64,000 nt of DNA from Sedimentibacter sp. SX930 (GCA_002155105.1 MUZD01000004.1:124001-188000); one strand, 5' to 3'; shown: positions 9,013 to 18,152, counted from the first letter of the stretch. Made by a program: numbers and translations. The notes: generated by a model not told the origin, from the letters alone.

Positions 9013-10074
9013 ATGAGCACGGAAAAACTAACACAAGAAGAAATCGACCGCATGATGAGTGAATTAACCCAAGCGCCAGTTGCCGCATCCACAACCATCA
9101 GCCAAATGGAGAGCGACATCATCGGGGAAGTCGGTAATATCTCTATGTCCCAAGCGGCTACGACATTGTCCGAAATTTTAGGTCATAAAGTACACATCAC
9201 AACGCCCCAAGTATTCGTCAAAAGTATCCGTGAGGTGATAGATGCTGCGGTTAAGCCTAAAATCATTACCTCGATCGGCTTCAAAAAAGGTTTGACGGGG
9301 AATAATCTCTTGCTGATGGATGCGCAGGACTCCGTGATCATCGCCAACTTGATGATGGGTGGAGATGGCCAAGTAACCAGTTCGGAATTAACGGAATTGG
9401 AACTGAGCGCGGTCGGTGAAGCCATGAATCAGATGATGGGATCTTCCGCAACGGCCATGGCGACCATGCTGGGGAAAATGATCGATATTTTGCCTCCGGA
9501 AGTGCATTTGGTAGATGATAAAGAACATTTTAATGTCGATATCGGTGTGGATAATTTGAACGCAGATGTCTGTCTGATTGCATTCCAACTGGAAGTGGAA
9601 GGCATTCTCCAGAGTGAAATCATGCAAGTGTTCACAATGGACGCCGTCAAAGAGATCACAGAGATCATGTTGGCGGATCAAGGAGAAGTGCTTGCTCCAG
9701 TCGAACGGAAGCACGAAGAGCGGCCCGCGCAACCACCTCTGCAGCCAGCAGTAGATGTGGTTCCGATTCAAAAACCTGCTTTTCAGGAATTGCATAAATC
9801 CGATAGACAACATCTTCCGCAAAATTTGGAGCTGATACTGGATGTCCCATTGGAATTCAGTGTGATGCTGGGAGAAAGCAAGAAAACTATCAAAGATATC
9901 CTTTCGTTAGGGACGGGCTCCGTTGTGGAACTGAACAAACTGACGGAAGAACCTTTGAGCATCTACGTGAACGGCAAGCGGATCGCTGAAGGCGAAGTTG
10001 TGGTCATCAACGAGAATTTCGGTATCCGCATCACAAACATCCTGAGCAAAGAAAAACGCATCGAAACGCTATAG
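9013..10074 (+). CDS. fliY: Flagellar motor switch phosphatase FliY (CheC-FliN fusion)
   Basis: FliY forms part of the C-ring and dephosphorylates CheY-P at the switch. The 353 residues hold an N-terminal CheY-binding peptide like that of FliM (LTQEEIDRMMSEL), a CheC-like domain and a C-terminal FliN/SpoA domain joined by a Pro/Gln-rich linker. In the CheC-like domain both phosphatase sites are intact (DIIGEVGN and SAVGEAMN, each with Pro 23 residues later). FliN-type residues appear in the last 80 positions (LELILDVPLEFSVMLG). No separate fliN exists in the window. It is the last gene of the operon. Confidence 0.95.
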   Translation: MSTEKLTQEEIDRMMSELTQAPVAASTTISQMESDIIGEVGNISMSQAATTLSEILGHKVHITTPQVFVKSIREVIDAAVKPKIITSIGFKKGLTGNNLLLMDAQDSVIIANLMMGGDGQVTSSELTELELSAVGEAMNQMMGSSATAMATMLGKMIDILPPEVHLVDDKEHFNVDIGVDNLNADVCLIAFQLEVEGILQSEIMQVFTMDAVKEITEIMLADQGEVLAPVERKHEERPAQPPLQPAVDVVPIQKPAFQELHKSDRQHLPQNLELILDVPLEFSVMLGESKKTIKDILSLGTGSVVELNKLTEEPLSIYVNGKRIAEGEVVVINENFGIRITNILSKEKRIETL

Positions 10075-10108
10075 AAAGCAGCACCTTTGGAAAGAGGCGC
10101 TGCTTTCT
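10073..10108 (+). terminator. Terminator ending the chemotaxis operon
   Basis: A 10-bp stem (AGAAAGCAGC with GCTGCTTTCT) overlaps the fliY stop codon and runs into a T-rich stretch. It separates the chemotaxis operon from flgM. Confidence 0.8.
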
Positions 10109-10151
10109 TTCTATTTATCAATCATTCCGTGGGCTTTTTCTGGATTTTGAC

Positions 10152-10178
10152 TTAACTTTTCAGCAAAGTGGTCGACAA
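10152..10178 (+). promoter_or_regulatory. Sigma-28-like promoter of the flgM operon
   Basis: TTAA at 10152-10155, 16 bases, then TCGACAA at 10172-10178. The spacing equals the flagellin promoters, but the -10 starts TCGAC instead of CCGAC/CCGAT, so it may be weaker. A sigma-28 promoter on flgM would give the feedback seen in other flagellar systems. Confidence 0.6.
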
Positions 10179-10237
10179 TAGTGATGTGGATACAATAAGA
10201 TAGATACATACTAACCAGTAAAAAAGGAGTGAGTTGC

Positions 10238-10531
10238 ATGAAAATCGGCAACGGCTATAACAGTTACCTTAAAGCGATCCAAAAGGACACAACCCCTAAA
10301 GAAACAATCAAGGCTGAACCGCTTAAACCGAGAGTGAATGAGGCGGCGGTAAAAGTCGAGATTTCCGAAGAAGCGAAACGCTTGGCTGAAACAACGATAG
10401 CTAGCGCCCCTAGCGCCAAAGCCCAAGAGATAAAAGCAGCCATCCAAAATGGCACCTATAAAGTGAGTGCGGAAAACATTGCAGCGGGCATGATGAAAGC
10501 AATGGAAGAACAAGGAGCTGGCTCGGAATGA
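10238..10531 (+). CDS. flgM: Anti-sigma-28 factor FlgM
   Basis: FlgM holds sigma-28 inactive in the cytoplasm until it is exported through the finished hook-basal body. The 97-residue protein has the usual layout: a disordered N-terminal half and a helical C-terminal half (VEISEEAKRLAE, AKAQEIKAAIQNGTYKVSAENIAAGMM). ATG 10238 is chosen over the GTG at 10229, since AAAGGAG lies 8 bases before the ATG. The stop overlaps the flgN start by four bases. Its target is likely the product of fliA at 36.7 kb. Confidence 0.93.
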   Translation: MKIGNGYNSYLKAIQKDTTPKETIKAEPLKPRVNEAAVKVEISEEAKRLAETTIASAPSAKAQEIKAAIQNGTYKVSAENIAAGMMKAMEEQGAGSE

Positions 10532-10899
10532 TGGAAACCAGACAAAATGGCTTATCCTTGTTGCTAGCACTCAAAGAAACCTTGCAGCGCGAAAAGCAAG
10601 CTCTGATGGCGAATGACAGTGCCACATTCGATAACATTGTCACCGAAAAACAGGCATTTTTAAACCTATTGAAAGAAGCTTCTTTTGAAGACTGCGACCG
10701 TCTTACTGTCGAAAAAGAAGCAAGCGAAATAAAGGAACTGCAGGAATGCAACGTTTTGTTGACAAGACAAGCAATCAGTTATCATGACAGCGTTTTGGAT
10801 GCTTTAAGCGAAGGGATGGAAAAAAAATCCCGGACGTACTCCAAGAAAGGGCAACTGTCCCCTGCCAAAAATGCAGGTCTGTTCAATCAATCAGTGTAA
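10528..10899 (+). CDS. flgN: Flagellar export chaperone FlgN-like
   Basis: FlgN chaperones the hook-filament junction proteins FlgK and FlgL to the export gate. The 123-residue, charged, helical protein has the FlgN pattern of a long N-terminal helix rich in Leu and Glu (SLLLALKETLQREKQALMAND). Sequence identity in this family is low, so the call leans on its place between flgM and flgK. The ATG overlaps the flgM stop; a second ATG directly follows. Confidence 0.85.
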   Translation: MMETRQNGLSLLLALKETLQREKQALMANDSATFDNIVTEKQAFLNLLKEASFEDCDRLTVEKEASEIKELQECNVLLTRQAISYHDSVLDALSEGMEKKSRTYSKKGQLSPAKNAGLFNQSV

Positions 10900-10911
10900 G
10901 GTGGAGGTAGC

Positions 10912-12435
10912 ATGGCAGGATTATTTGGAGTACTAAATGCAGGAACGAACGGCATGAGCGCAGCGCAGGCGGCTATGCAGACAACAAGCAACAACATTTC
11001 AAATGCAAATACGGATGGTTATTCCCGACAACGGGTGAATTTGGTAACGAACAATCCTTACACGCTTTCTGGAGTGGGCCAACTCGGAACAGGCGTACGC
11101 ATGGAATCCGTCACACGTGTCGTCGACGATTATTTGGTGAAGCAAACTTTCACGGAAAATGCTTCTTTGGAAAAATTCACTCAAAAAGCTGATGTATTGG
11201 GCCAATTGGAGTCCGTTTTCAACGAACCTTCCGAAACTGGTTTGAACAATAAACTGACCGAGTTCTATGAATCCTGGAAATATCTGGGGAATAATCCGGA
11301 ACTGACGACATCCAAAACGATGGTCAGCCAGCAGGCGCAGACATTGACGGATACGGTCTCCCATATGGGCGCGCAATTGGACACCCTTCAGGAAGGCACC
11401 GTTCAGGCAATTTCAAAGAAAGTCTTGGACTTCAACACGAAAGTCGAGCAACTGGAAGCAATCAACACGCAAATTTTTTCCGTGGTCACAAAAGGCGAAA
11501 TGCCGAATACCTTATTGGATCAGCGGGATCAATTGGTGGGGGAACTCTCAGGCATCACTTCGGTGGAAGTGAAGACGGATGCTTACCAACGGACATTCAT
11601 CAGTATTGAGGGTGAAGAAATTCTCGGAGCAAATAAGCGCCAAGAATTAAGTGTAGCAATCGGCGACACTTCCGGAGACGGAACACGCATCTCGACCAAC
11701 GGCAGTACCTCGAAAACGGTCGAATCATCCGAAGCTTTCCCAGCCGGAACGCTGTTGCTTCAGAAAACTGCTGAAGACGGTTCGGTGCAATTTACGGAAC
11801 TAGCCAGCAAGAGCGGCCATATCAGTGGTTCCCAGGAAGCGCTGGTCGAAATCGATCGAGGCATCCAGGAATTGAACCAGCTGGTCTCGACTGTGGCAAA
11901 AGCGGTAAATTTAGTTCATAGCGACAATGGAACCGGGATTCCCTTTTTTGATTTGGGCGATGATCCGGATAAGGTCATTTCCAACTTCAAAGTGAATTCC
12001 GCCATCACGGAAGACCCAAGCAAGATTGTTTCAGGCAAATCGCTAATGGGCCAGATAGCCGGTGACGGCACCCGGGCGCGCGCCATTGCCGACATTCAGT
12101 CAGCCGCGCTCAGCTACGCTTCGGAAGAGCCGCTCACATTTGATGCGGACTCGATGAAGATTACAGCGCAGCCCAACGGCACGACTACGGCGGATGCATA
12201 CAATGACATCATCACCCGAGTGGGGATTTCGAAGCAACAGGCCGACTTCATGATGGAGAACCAAAACGAAGTGGTTTCTTTCCTGGAGCAAAGAAAGAGT
12301 TCCATTTCAGGGGTATCCATCAATGAAGAGGTTGTGAACATCATGAAATTCCAAAGTGCGTTTCAGGCAAACGCTAAGGTGTTGGCCGTCACCTCCGAGA
12401 TGCTGGACACTTTGATCAATCGGACAGGGGTATAA
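10912..12435 (+). CDS. flgK: Flagellar hook-associated protein 1, FlgK
   Basis: FlgK forms the first junction ring between hook and filament. The 507 residues show the N-terminal rod/hook family motif (AAQAAMQTTSNNISNANTDGYSRQ) and the C-terminal coiled coil ending SAFQANAKVLAVTSEMLDTLINR. The middle is a variable surface domain. AGGTGGAGG lies upstream of the ATG. The stop is two bases from the flgL start. Both ends match the family well, so the gene appears complete. Confidence 0.97.
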   Translation: MAGLFGVLNAGTNGMSAAQAAMQTTSNNISNANTDGYSRQRVNLVTNNPYTLSGVGQLGTGVRMESVTRVVDDYLVKQTFTENASLEKFTQKADVLGQLESVFNEPSETGLNNKLTEFYESWKYLGNNPELTTSKTMVSQQAQTLTDTVSHMGAQLDTLQEGTVQAISKKVLDFNTKVEQLEAINTQIFSVVTKGEMPNTLLDQRDQLVGELSGITSVEVKTDAYQRTFISIEGEEILGANKRQELSVAIGDTSGDGTRISTNGSTSKTVESSEAFPAGTLLLQKTAEDGSVQFTELASKSGHISGSQEALVEIDRGIQELNQLVSTVAKAVNLVHSDNGTGIPFFDLGDDPDKVISNFKVNSAITEDPSKIVSGKSLMGQIAGDGTRARAIADIQSAALSYASEEPLTFDADSMKITAQPNGTTTADAYNDIITRVGISKQQADFMMENQNEVVSFLEQRKSSISGVSINEEVVNIMKFQSAFQANAKVLAVTSEMLDTLINRTGV

Positions 12436-12437
12436 AT

Positions 12438-13397
12438 ATGCGCATTACAGATAGAATAACTTCAATGAACATGATCCAAAGCATTAACCGAAGCCAAGGC
12501 AAGTTGGAAAAATACAACAACCAATTGTCTTCGATGAAGGAAATCAGCAAACCATCCGATGATCCGCTGCGGGCATCGCAAATCATGAATCTGAACAACA
12601 GCCTGATCCAAAACGAGGAGTTTTCCGTAACGATTGCGGACACTACCGATTGGACCAACATGCAGGATTCCGCGTTGGAAAATGCCACCAATTCACTCAG
12701 ACGGGTCACGACGCTGATCCAGTCGGCTTCCACCGGGACGATGTCGGATTCGGACCGTCAAGCCGTAAAAGCCGAAATGGAAACCGAAATCAGCACATTA
12801 GTCGACTCGCTGAACACAAATTTTGGCGGCAAGTATGTCTTCTCCGGCATGAACACGACGACTAAGCCGTTCGAAATCAGTCGGGATACTGCAGGGGCAA
12901 TGACCGGCATCCAGTACCAAGGGACAGTTGATGGAACCGATGCAGACGGAAATGTCATCCCAGTTAAAGCTGACTTATCCCGCACAATCGCGACAGGCGT
13001 GGATGTCTCGCTGAAGACGGACGGCAGACAGCTGATGAATGAGCAAGGCACTCCAGCAGAAAAAGACGATCTCGGCACCTTCCTTACGGATGCGCTGAAG
13101 GCTTTGGATGCCAATGATACCGAAGCCCTCTCAGGAAAATTATTGGCACGTTCAAACGTGGAGACCGAGAATGTCGTCAATATGCGGACCGAAATCGGCG
13201 CCATCTCCAACCGGCTGAAATCCGCACAAGAGCGGAACACTTCCGAAAACATCAACCTCAAGTCGATCCGTTCCAACAAGCAAGATGTGGATCTAGCCGA
13301 GAAGTATATGGAATTCACGATGGAGCAGCAAGCCTTCCAAGCGGCTCTGTCAATGGGCACCAAGATTCTCCAGACCAATATTTTAGACTATCTTTAG
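12438..13397 (+). CDS. flgL: Flagellar hook-associated protein 3, FlgL
   Basis: FlgL makes the second junction ring, which contacts flagellin. The 319 residues have flagellin-like N- and C-terminal helices (MRITDRITSMNMIQSINRSQ at the start; MEQQAFQAALSMGTKILQTNILDYL at the end) and a variable centre. It is the last gene of the flgM operon; its stop lies inside the loop of the terminator that follows. Confidence 0.96.
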   Translation: MRITDRITSMNMIQSINRSQGKLEKYNNQLSSMKEISKPSDDPLRASQIMNLNNSLIQNEEFSVTIADTTDWTNMQDSALENATNSLRRVTTLIQSASTGTMSDSDRQAVKAEMETEISTLVDSLNTNFGGKYVFSGMNTTTKPFEISRDTAGAMTGIQYQGTVDGTDADGNVIPVKADLSRTIATGVDVSLKTDGRQLMNEQGTPAEKDDLGTFLTDALKALDANDTEALSGKLLARSNVETENVVNMRTEIGAISNRLKSAQERNTSENINLKSIRSNKQDVDLAEKYMEFTMEQQAFQAALSMGTKILQTNILDYL

Positions 13398-13413
13398 GAT
13401 AGTCTATTTTTTT
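13384..13413 (+). terminator. Terminator ending the flgMNKL operon
   Basis: A 9-bp stem TAGACTATC/GATAGTCTA has the flgL stop codon in or beside the loop and is followed by seven T (13407-13413). Confidence 0.92.
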
Positions 13414-13443
13414 ATCATTTTTTGAAATTCAGCAAAATAATGC

Positions 13444-13470
13444 TTAACTATTCCAGACCCGCTCCGATTA
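13444..13470 (+). promoter_or_regulatory. Sigma-28-type promoter of flagellin gene 1
   Basis: TTAA (13444-13447), 16 bases, CCGATTA (13464-13470). The same arrangement precedes the other two flagellin genes. A leader conserved in all three genes follows (GGCAAGGCTT, AACAAAACGAACATA, then AGGAGG). Confidence 0.85.
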
Positions 13471-13524
13471 TATAGATATAGGCAAGGCTTTAACAAAACG
13501 AACATATACTAGGAGGAAATACAC

Positions 13525-14355
13525 ATGAGAATCGGAACAAACGTAGCAGCGATGAATACTTATTCAAATTTATCAGCAGCGAATAGCTCAAAAGCTGGTT
13601 CATTGGCAAAACTGTCATCAGGATTGCGCATCAACAAAGCCGGGGACGACGCAGCAGGACTGGCTATCTCAGAAAAAATGAAAAACCAGGTGAGTGGTTT
13701 GACGCAAGCAAGCCGCAATGCCCAAGATGGCATCTCTTTGATCCAAACGGCTGAAGGCGGGCTTTCAGAAACACACAGCATCCTGAACCGTATGCGCGAC
13801 CTTACCGTTCAAGCAGCGAATGATACCAATTCTACACAAGATAGAGGCGCAATCCAGAAGGAAATTACTTCGTTGACTGCGGAAATTGACCGTATTTCTG
13901 CAGATACAAAATTTAATGGTAGAACACTTCTTAAAACAGACGTAACTAGTAATGCGGTTAATATACAAATTGGTGCTAACGCTGGCGATGCGGCACTTAC
14001 TTTGGATTTATCTAAAGGCTTTGATGCCACCTCTTTAAGTATTGATTCAACAAAGGTAATAGTAGATAGTGCGACAACAGCTAAAGCATCAACAACAGCC
14101 ATTGACGGTGCTATCCAAAAGGTGTCTGATGCGCGTGCAACATTCGGTGCCCAACAAAACCGCTTGGATCACACAATCAATAACCTTTCTACAACAAAAG
14201 AAAACTTGGCAGATGCAAACTCGCGTATTGTTGACGTAGATATGGCTGAAGAAATGACTTCATTCACGAAGTCAAACATTTTGGCGCAAGCTGCGACTTC
14301 GATGTTGGCGCAAGCGAACCAAATGCCACAATCAGTTCTTTCATTATTGCAATAA
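13525..14355 (+). CDS. Flagellin 1
   Basis: The filament subunit, exported by the flagellar type III apparatus. The 276 residues have the conserved D0/D1 ends (MRIGTNVAAMNTYSNLSAAN...; ...MLAQANQMPQSVLSLLQ) and a short central region with no large D2/D3 domain. Flagellin motifs SSGLRINKAGDDAAGLAISE and NRMRDLTVQAANDTNS are intact. The gene is monocistronic with its own promoter and terminator, and AGGAGG lies before the ATG. Its last ~210 bases are identical to those of flagellin 3 (14125-14333 and 16310-16518), whereas flagellin 2 differs there at many silent sites. Confidence 0.97.
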   Translation: MRIGTNVAAMNTYSNLSAANSSKAGSLAKLSSGLRINKAGDDAAGLAISEKMKNQVSGLTQASRNAQDGISLIQTAEGGLSETHSILNRMRDLTVQAANDTNSTQDRGAIQKEITSLTAEIDRISADTKFNGRTLLKTDVTSNAVNIQIGANAGDAALTLDLSKGFDATSLSIDSTKVIVDSATTAKASTTAIDGAIQKVSDARATFGAQQNRLDHTINNLSTTKENLADANSRIVDVDMAEEMTSFTKSNILAQAATSMLAQANQMPQSVLSLLQ

Positions 14356-14370
14356 TAAGAACTACCGATT

Positions 14371-14410
14371 AATAAAGCCACTGGCCTTATGCATGCCAGT
14401 GGCTTTATTT
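14371..14410 (+). terminator. Terminator of flagellin gene 1
   Basis: A 15-bp stem (AATAAAGCCACTGGC with GCCAGTGGCTTTATT) closes a 9-base loop. The 3' arm is T-rich and ends in TTT. Confidence 0.88.
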
Positions 14411-14531
14411 GCGTAAATGAGTAAAGTAAAGTAACGACACAGACTAATAGTACGTTTTTGCAGTCTTTAATTGTGAATGAATAATTTTTTCATTTCTTCT
14501 GATACCGGTTCAGATTTATTCATAAACATTC

Positions 14532-14558
14532 TTAACTATTTTATTGTTTCACCGACTA
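14532..14558 (+). promoter_or_regulatory. Sigma-28-type promoter of flagellin gene 2
   Basis: TTAA (14532-14535), 16 bases, CCGACTA (14552-14558). It is almost the same as the flagellin 3 promoter. The leader up to the start codon is shared among the three genes. Confidence 0.83.
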
Positions 14559-14611
14559 ATCAAGTATAGGCAAGGCTTAACAAAACGAACATACACTAGG
14601 AGGAAACACAC

Positions 14612-15433
14612 ATGAGAATTGGAACAAACGTAGCAGCGATGAATACTTATTCAAATTTATCAGCAGCAAACTCTTCAAAAGCAAGCTCATTGGCAAAATT
14701 ATCTTCAGGCTTGCGCATCAATAAAGCTGGGGACGATGCAGCCGGATTGGCTATTTCGGAAAAAATGAAAAACCAAATCAGCGGTTTGACGCAAGCAACC
14801 CGCAATGCCCAGGACGGCATCTCCTTAATCCAAACAGCCGAAGGCGGATTGTCAGAAACACACAGCATCCTAAACCGCATGCGCGATCTGACCGTCCAAG
14901 CAGCGAATGATACCAATTCTACAGAAGATAGAACAGCCATTAAAACAGAAATCGATTCGCTGAATCAAGAAATTAATCGTATTTCCACAGACACTAAATT
15001 CAACGGTAAAGCGTTGCTTGATGGAGTTGATGATGAAAAAGTTAATATTCAAATCGGAGCTAACGCTTCTGATGCAGCGCTTGAAATAGATATAACCGCT
15101 GGATATTCTTCTACTGATTTATCAACCGTGGGAATTACTGTAACTACTGCTGCAAATGCTAAGTTAGCAACAACAGCAATTGACGGTGCTATCCAAAAGG
15201 TTTCTGATGCGCGTGCAACATTCGGGGCTCAGCAAAACCGTTTGGATCACACAATCAATAACCTTTCAACAACGAAGGAAAACTTGGCTGATGCAAACTC
15301 GCGTATCGTTGACGTTGACATGGCTGAAGAAATGACTTCATTCACGAAGTCAAACATCTTGGCGCAAGCTGCGACTTCCATGTTGGCGCAAGCGAACCAA
15401 ATGCCGCAATCAGTTCTATCATTATTACAATAA
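14612..15433 (+). CDS. Flagellin 2
   Basis: A 273-residue paralogue of flagellin 1 with the same conserved ends and its own central segment (about residues 125-195). It carries a DGVDDEKVNIQIGAN stretch not found in the others. The 5' region shares long exact stretches with flagellin 3 (for example 14846-14952 equals 15920-16026), while its 3' end carries about a dozen silent changes relative to genes 1 and 3. Promoter, leader and terminator are its own. It may be a major or alternative filament subunit; expression rank cannot be judged from sequence. Confidence 0.97.
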   Translation: MRIGTNVAAMNTYSNLSAANSSKASSLAKLSSGLRINKAGDDAAGLAISEKMKNQISGLTQATRNAQDGISLIQTAEGGLSETHSILNRMRDLTVQAANDTNSTEDRTAIKTEIDSLNQEINRISTDTKFNGKALLDGVDDEKVNIQIGANASDAALEIDITAGYSSTDLSTVGITVTTAANAKLATTAIDGAIQKVSDARATFGAQQNRLDHTINNLSTTKENLADANSRIVDVDMAEEMTSFTKSNILAQAATSMLAQANQMPQSVLSLLQ

Positions 15434-15448
15434 TAAGAACTCCCGTTT

Positions 15449-15487
15449 AATAAAGCCAATGGTCTTGTGCAGACCATTAGCTTTATT
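15449..15487 (+). terminator. Terminator of flagellin gene 2
   Basis: The stem AATAAAGC.AATGGTC pairs with GACCATT.GCTTTATT around a single mismatched position, with a 7-base loop. It is a diverged copy of the terminator after flagellin 1. Confidence 0.83.
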
Positions 15488-15605
15488 TGCATAAATGAGT
15501 AAAGAAATGACACAATCTAAGATTAAGTGTTCACAGTTTCTTAATTGCGAATGAAGAGTTTTTTCAATTCTTTTTATATTTGTACAGATTTTCTTCTAAA
15601 TAAAC

Positions 15606-15632
15606 TTAACTAATTTAGTGTTCCACCGACTA
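15606..15632 (+). promoter_or_regulatory. Sigma-28-type promoter of flagellin gene 3
   Basis: TTAA (15606-15609), 16 bases, CCGACTA (15626-15632). The downstream leader is identical to that of flagellin 2 through the start codon. Confidence 0.83.
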
Positions 15633-15685
15633 ATTAAGTATAGGCAAGGCTTAACAAAACGAACATACACTAGGAGGAAACACAC

Positions 15686-16540
15686 ATGAGAATTGGAACA
15701 AACGTAGCGGCAATGAATACTTATTCAAACTTATCAGCAGCAAACTCTTCAAAAGCAGGCTCATTAGCTAAATTATCTTCAGGCTTGCGCATCAACAAAG
15801 CCGGAGACGACGCAGCCGGGCTTGCAATCTCTGAAAAAATGAAAAACCAAATCAGCGGCTTGACGCAGGCAACTCGCAACGCGCAGGACGGCATCTCGTT
15901 GATCCAAACAGCAGAAGGTGGATTGTCAGAAACACACAGCATCCTAAACCGCATGCGCGATCTGACCGTCCAAGCAGCGAATGATACCAATTCTACAGAA
16001 GATAGAACAGCCATTAAAACAGAAATTGATTCATTAAATACAGAAATGAACCGTATTTCCACAGATACTAAGTTCAACGGTAAGGCACTCCTTAGCGGGG
16101 GTGGTGGTTCGGTTAACATCCAAATTGGTGCCAACGAAACCGATGCAGCTCTTACTATAAATTTGACTGGGAAATTTGATTCTGCCACATTAGGACATAT
16201 TGATACAGTAACACCTGCAAATACCTTGCTTCTGAAAGACGTAAAAGTGGATTCTGCAGCTAATGCTAAGTTAGCAACAACAGCTATTGATGGTGCAATA
16301 CAATCAGTTTCTGATGCGCGTGCAACATTCGGTGCCCAACAAAACCGCTTGGATCACACAATCAATAACCTTTCTACAACAAAAGAAAACTTGGCAGATG
16401 CAAACTCGCGTATTGTTGACGTAGATATGGCTGAAGAAATGACTTCATTCACGAAGTCAAACATTTTGGCGCAAGCTGCGACTTCGATGTTGGCGCAAGC
16501 GAACCAAATGCCACAATCTGTTCTCTCTTTGTTACAATAA
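15686..16540 (+). CDS. Flagellin 3
   Basis: A 284-residue paralogue, the longest of the three because of an extended central segment (GKFDSATLGHIDTVTPANTLLLKDVKVDS). The D0/D1 ends match genes 1 and 2. At DNA level it looks like a mosaic: the 5' half follows flagellin 2 and the last ~210 coding bases follow flagellin 1 exactly. This points to gene conversion within the array. Own promoter, ribosome-binding site and terminator. Confidence 0.97.
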   Translation: MRIGTNVAAMNTYSNLSAANSSKAGSLAKLSSGLRINKAGDDAAGLAISEKMKNQISGLTQATRNAQDGISLIQTAEGGLSETHSILNRMRDLTVQAANDTNSTEDRTAIKTEIDSLNTEMNRISTDTKFNGKALLSGGGGSVNIQIGANETDAALTINLTGKFDSATLGHIDTVTPANTLLLKDVKVDSAANAKLATTAIDGAIQSVSDARATFGAQQNRLDHTINNLSTTKENLADANSRIVDVDMAEEMTSFTKSNILAQAATSMLAQANQMPQSVLSLLQ

Positions 16541-16549
16541 TAGCTTTCG

Positions 16550-16581
16550 ATCAAAGGCCGGCCTTAGGGCAGGCCTTTGAT
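16550..16581 (+). terminator. Probable terminator of flagellin gene 3
   Basis: ATCAAAGGCC pairs with GGCCTTTGAT, and the pairing extends inward with one mismatch. The T-run that follows is weak (TTGCTTTA), so some readthrough into fliD is possible. This fits the lack of a clear sigma-28 promoter between 16582 and 16676. Confidence 0.65.
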
Positions 16582-16676
16582 TGCTTTATAGGATCAAAAA
16601 TACTATCATGTCGTTAAGCGGCACCAGCCAGCTTCACTAATAAGACCATACTCTCAGTAAAGAACGGAGTGAAAAA

Positions 16677-18152
16677 ATGAGCGTATCCAGTAATATCAAT
16701 TTTTTGGGATCCTATTCAGGGATCACTTCCGAATCAATCGATTCCTTGATTGCCGCGCAATCCGGCAAATTGACCCAATACAGCAATCAGAAAGAAGCCC
16801 TGACCAAAGAAAAAGCTGCTTGGTCGGATATTCAGACCCGTTTGACTAATCTCAACACAAAAATGGATACTTTGATGGATCCAAAAAGTTTCTTTTCAAA
16901 AAAAATAACAAGTTCCGACGAATCTAAGCTTTCGGTCAGTGCAGGAACCAATGCCGTATCTGGCAAGTATGAAATCACAGTCGATAGATTAGCGACTGCT
17001 TCTCGCTTGACCTCCGGACAGATTCTGACGACCGGCCAAACAAACACCACTGCTCTGGGTTTCGAAGGCACATTCAAACTTTCGAGTCAGGATACGAGTG
17101 AAATCGGCTCAAGCGATCCGAAAACACTGAAGCAGGTGGATATCACCATTTCCAATACGGATAGCTTGAAGGATGTCATCACCAAAATAAACGCCCAAAC
17201 GAAGGAGAGCGGTATTTCCGCTACGATCATCGACGGCCGTTTATCCCTGACGGATGCGCAGTTGGGCGATCGCACGATATCTGTAACAAGTGCGACCGAT
17301 CTGGCTGATAAGCTGGCCCTGAACCCTGCTGCAGCAGGGACAGCCAAAGCCACCCTGGCTGCCGGCACTTCTGCCAAGGTGACCGTCAATGATACGATTA
17401 CGTTGGAACGGAATACCAACACAATCACCGATGCAATCGAAGGCATGACGCTCAATCTGAAAGGGACCACTTCTGGCTCTCCAGTATCCGTATCCGTTGC
17501 GGATGACACAGACAATACCCTGAAGGTCGTAAAGGATTTCGTCGAGCAATACAATTCGACAGTGAGCTTCATCACCGAAAAGCTGTCGGTCGGAAATCCT
17601 ACTTCAACAACCAACGTGTCGGGAGCACTCAGCGGTGACAGCACATTGATGCGTCTGCAATCCAGCCTGAGACAAATGCTGACCGGTGGGGTGGCAATCC
17701 AAAAAACAAATCCTACCGATCCGAACGAAACACAAAAATACGATTTTATTGGTTCGCTCGGCATATCTGTCGACCGTTATGGCAAAGCCAGCATCGATGA
17801 GACCAAACTGAAGGAAGTCATCACTAAGGAACCTGATCGGGTCGCCGGCTTCTTCAGCCGAAGCATCACGGTCGACGGGACCACCGAAAAGAAAAAAGTA
17901 GGTTTGGCGGAAAAACTGCAGACTGTGGTAAACAGCTTCGTGGATTCCAAAGACGGCATGATCACTGCCAAAAATAAGACTTACGATAAAGCGATGGATG
18001 ACATCGCCAAGAAAATTGAAGCATTCAATGTACGGATGGAAGCGCAGCGTGCGCGCTACGTCAAGACCTTTACGGCGTTGGACACGGCGATGATGCAAGC
18101 CGAGTCGCAGATGTCCTATCTGTCTAGCCAGTTGACGAGTTCCAATGACTAA
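16677..18152 (+). CDS. fliD: Flagellar filament cap protein FliD
   Basis: FliD (HAP2) caps the filament and folds incoming flagellin. The 491 residues contain the FliD N-terminal domain (YSGITSESIDSLIAAQSGKLTQYSNQKEAL), the middle beta domain and the C-terminal helical domain (DAMMQAESQMSYLSSQLTS). The length is typical. The ATG has CGGAGTG upstream. Two small genes, the FliT-position gene and fliS, follow closely, as in many Gram-positive filament operons. Confidence 0.96.
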   Translation: MSVSSNINFLGSYSGITSESIDSLIAAQSGKLTQYSNQKEALTKEKAAWSDIQTRLTNLNTKMDTLMDPKSFFSKKITSSDESKLSVSAGTNAVSGKYEITVDRLATASRLTSGQILTTGQTNTTALGFEGTFKLSSQDTSEIGSSDPKTLKQVDITISNTDSLKDVITKINAQTKESGISATIIDGRLSLTDAQLGDRTISVTSATDLADKLALNPAAAGTAKATLAAGTSAKVTVNDTITLERNTNTITDAIEGMTLNLKGTTSGSPVSVSVADDTDNTLKVVKDFVEQYNSTVSFITEKLSVGNPTSTTNVSGALSGDSTLMRLQSSLRQMLTGGVAIQKTNPTDPNETQKYDFIGSLGISVDRYGKASIDETKLKEVITKEPDRVAGFFSRSITVDGTTEKKKVGLAEKLQTVVNSFVDSKDGMITAKNKTYDKAMDDIAKKIEAFNVRMEAQRARYVKTFTALDTAMMQAESQMSYLSSQLTSSND

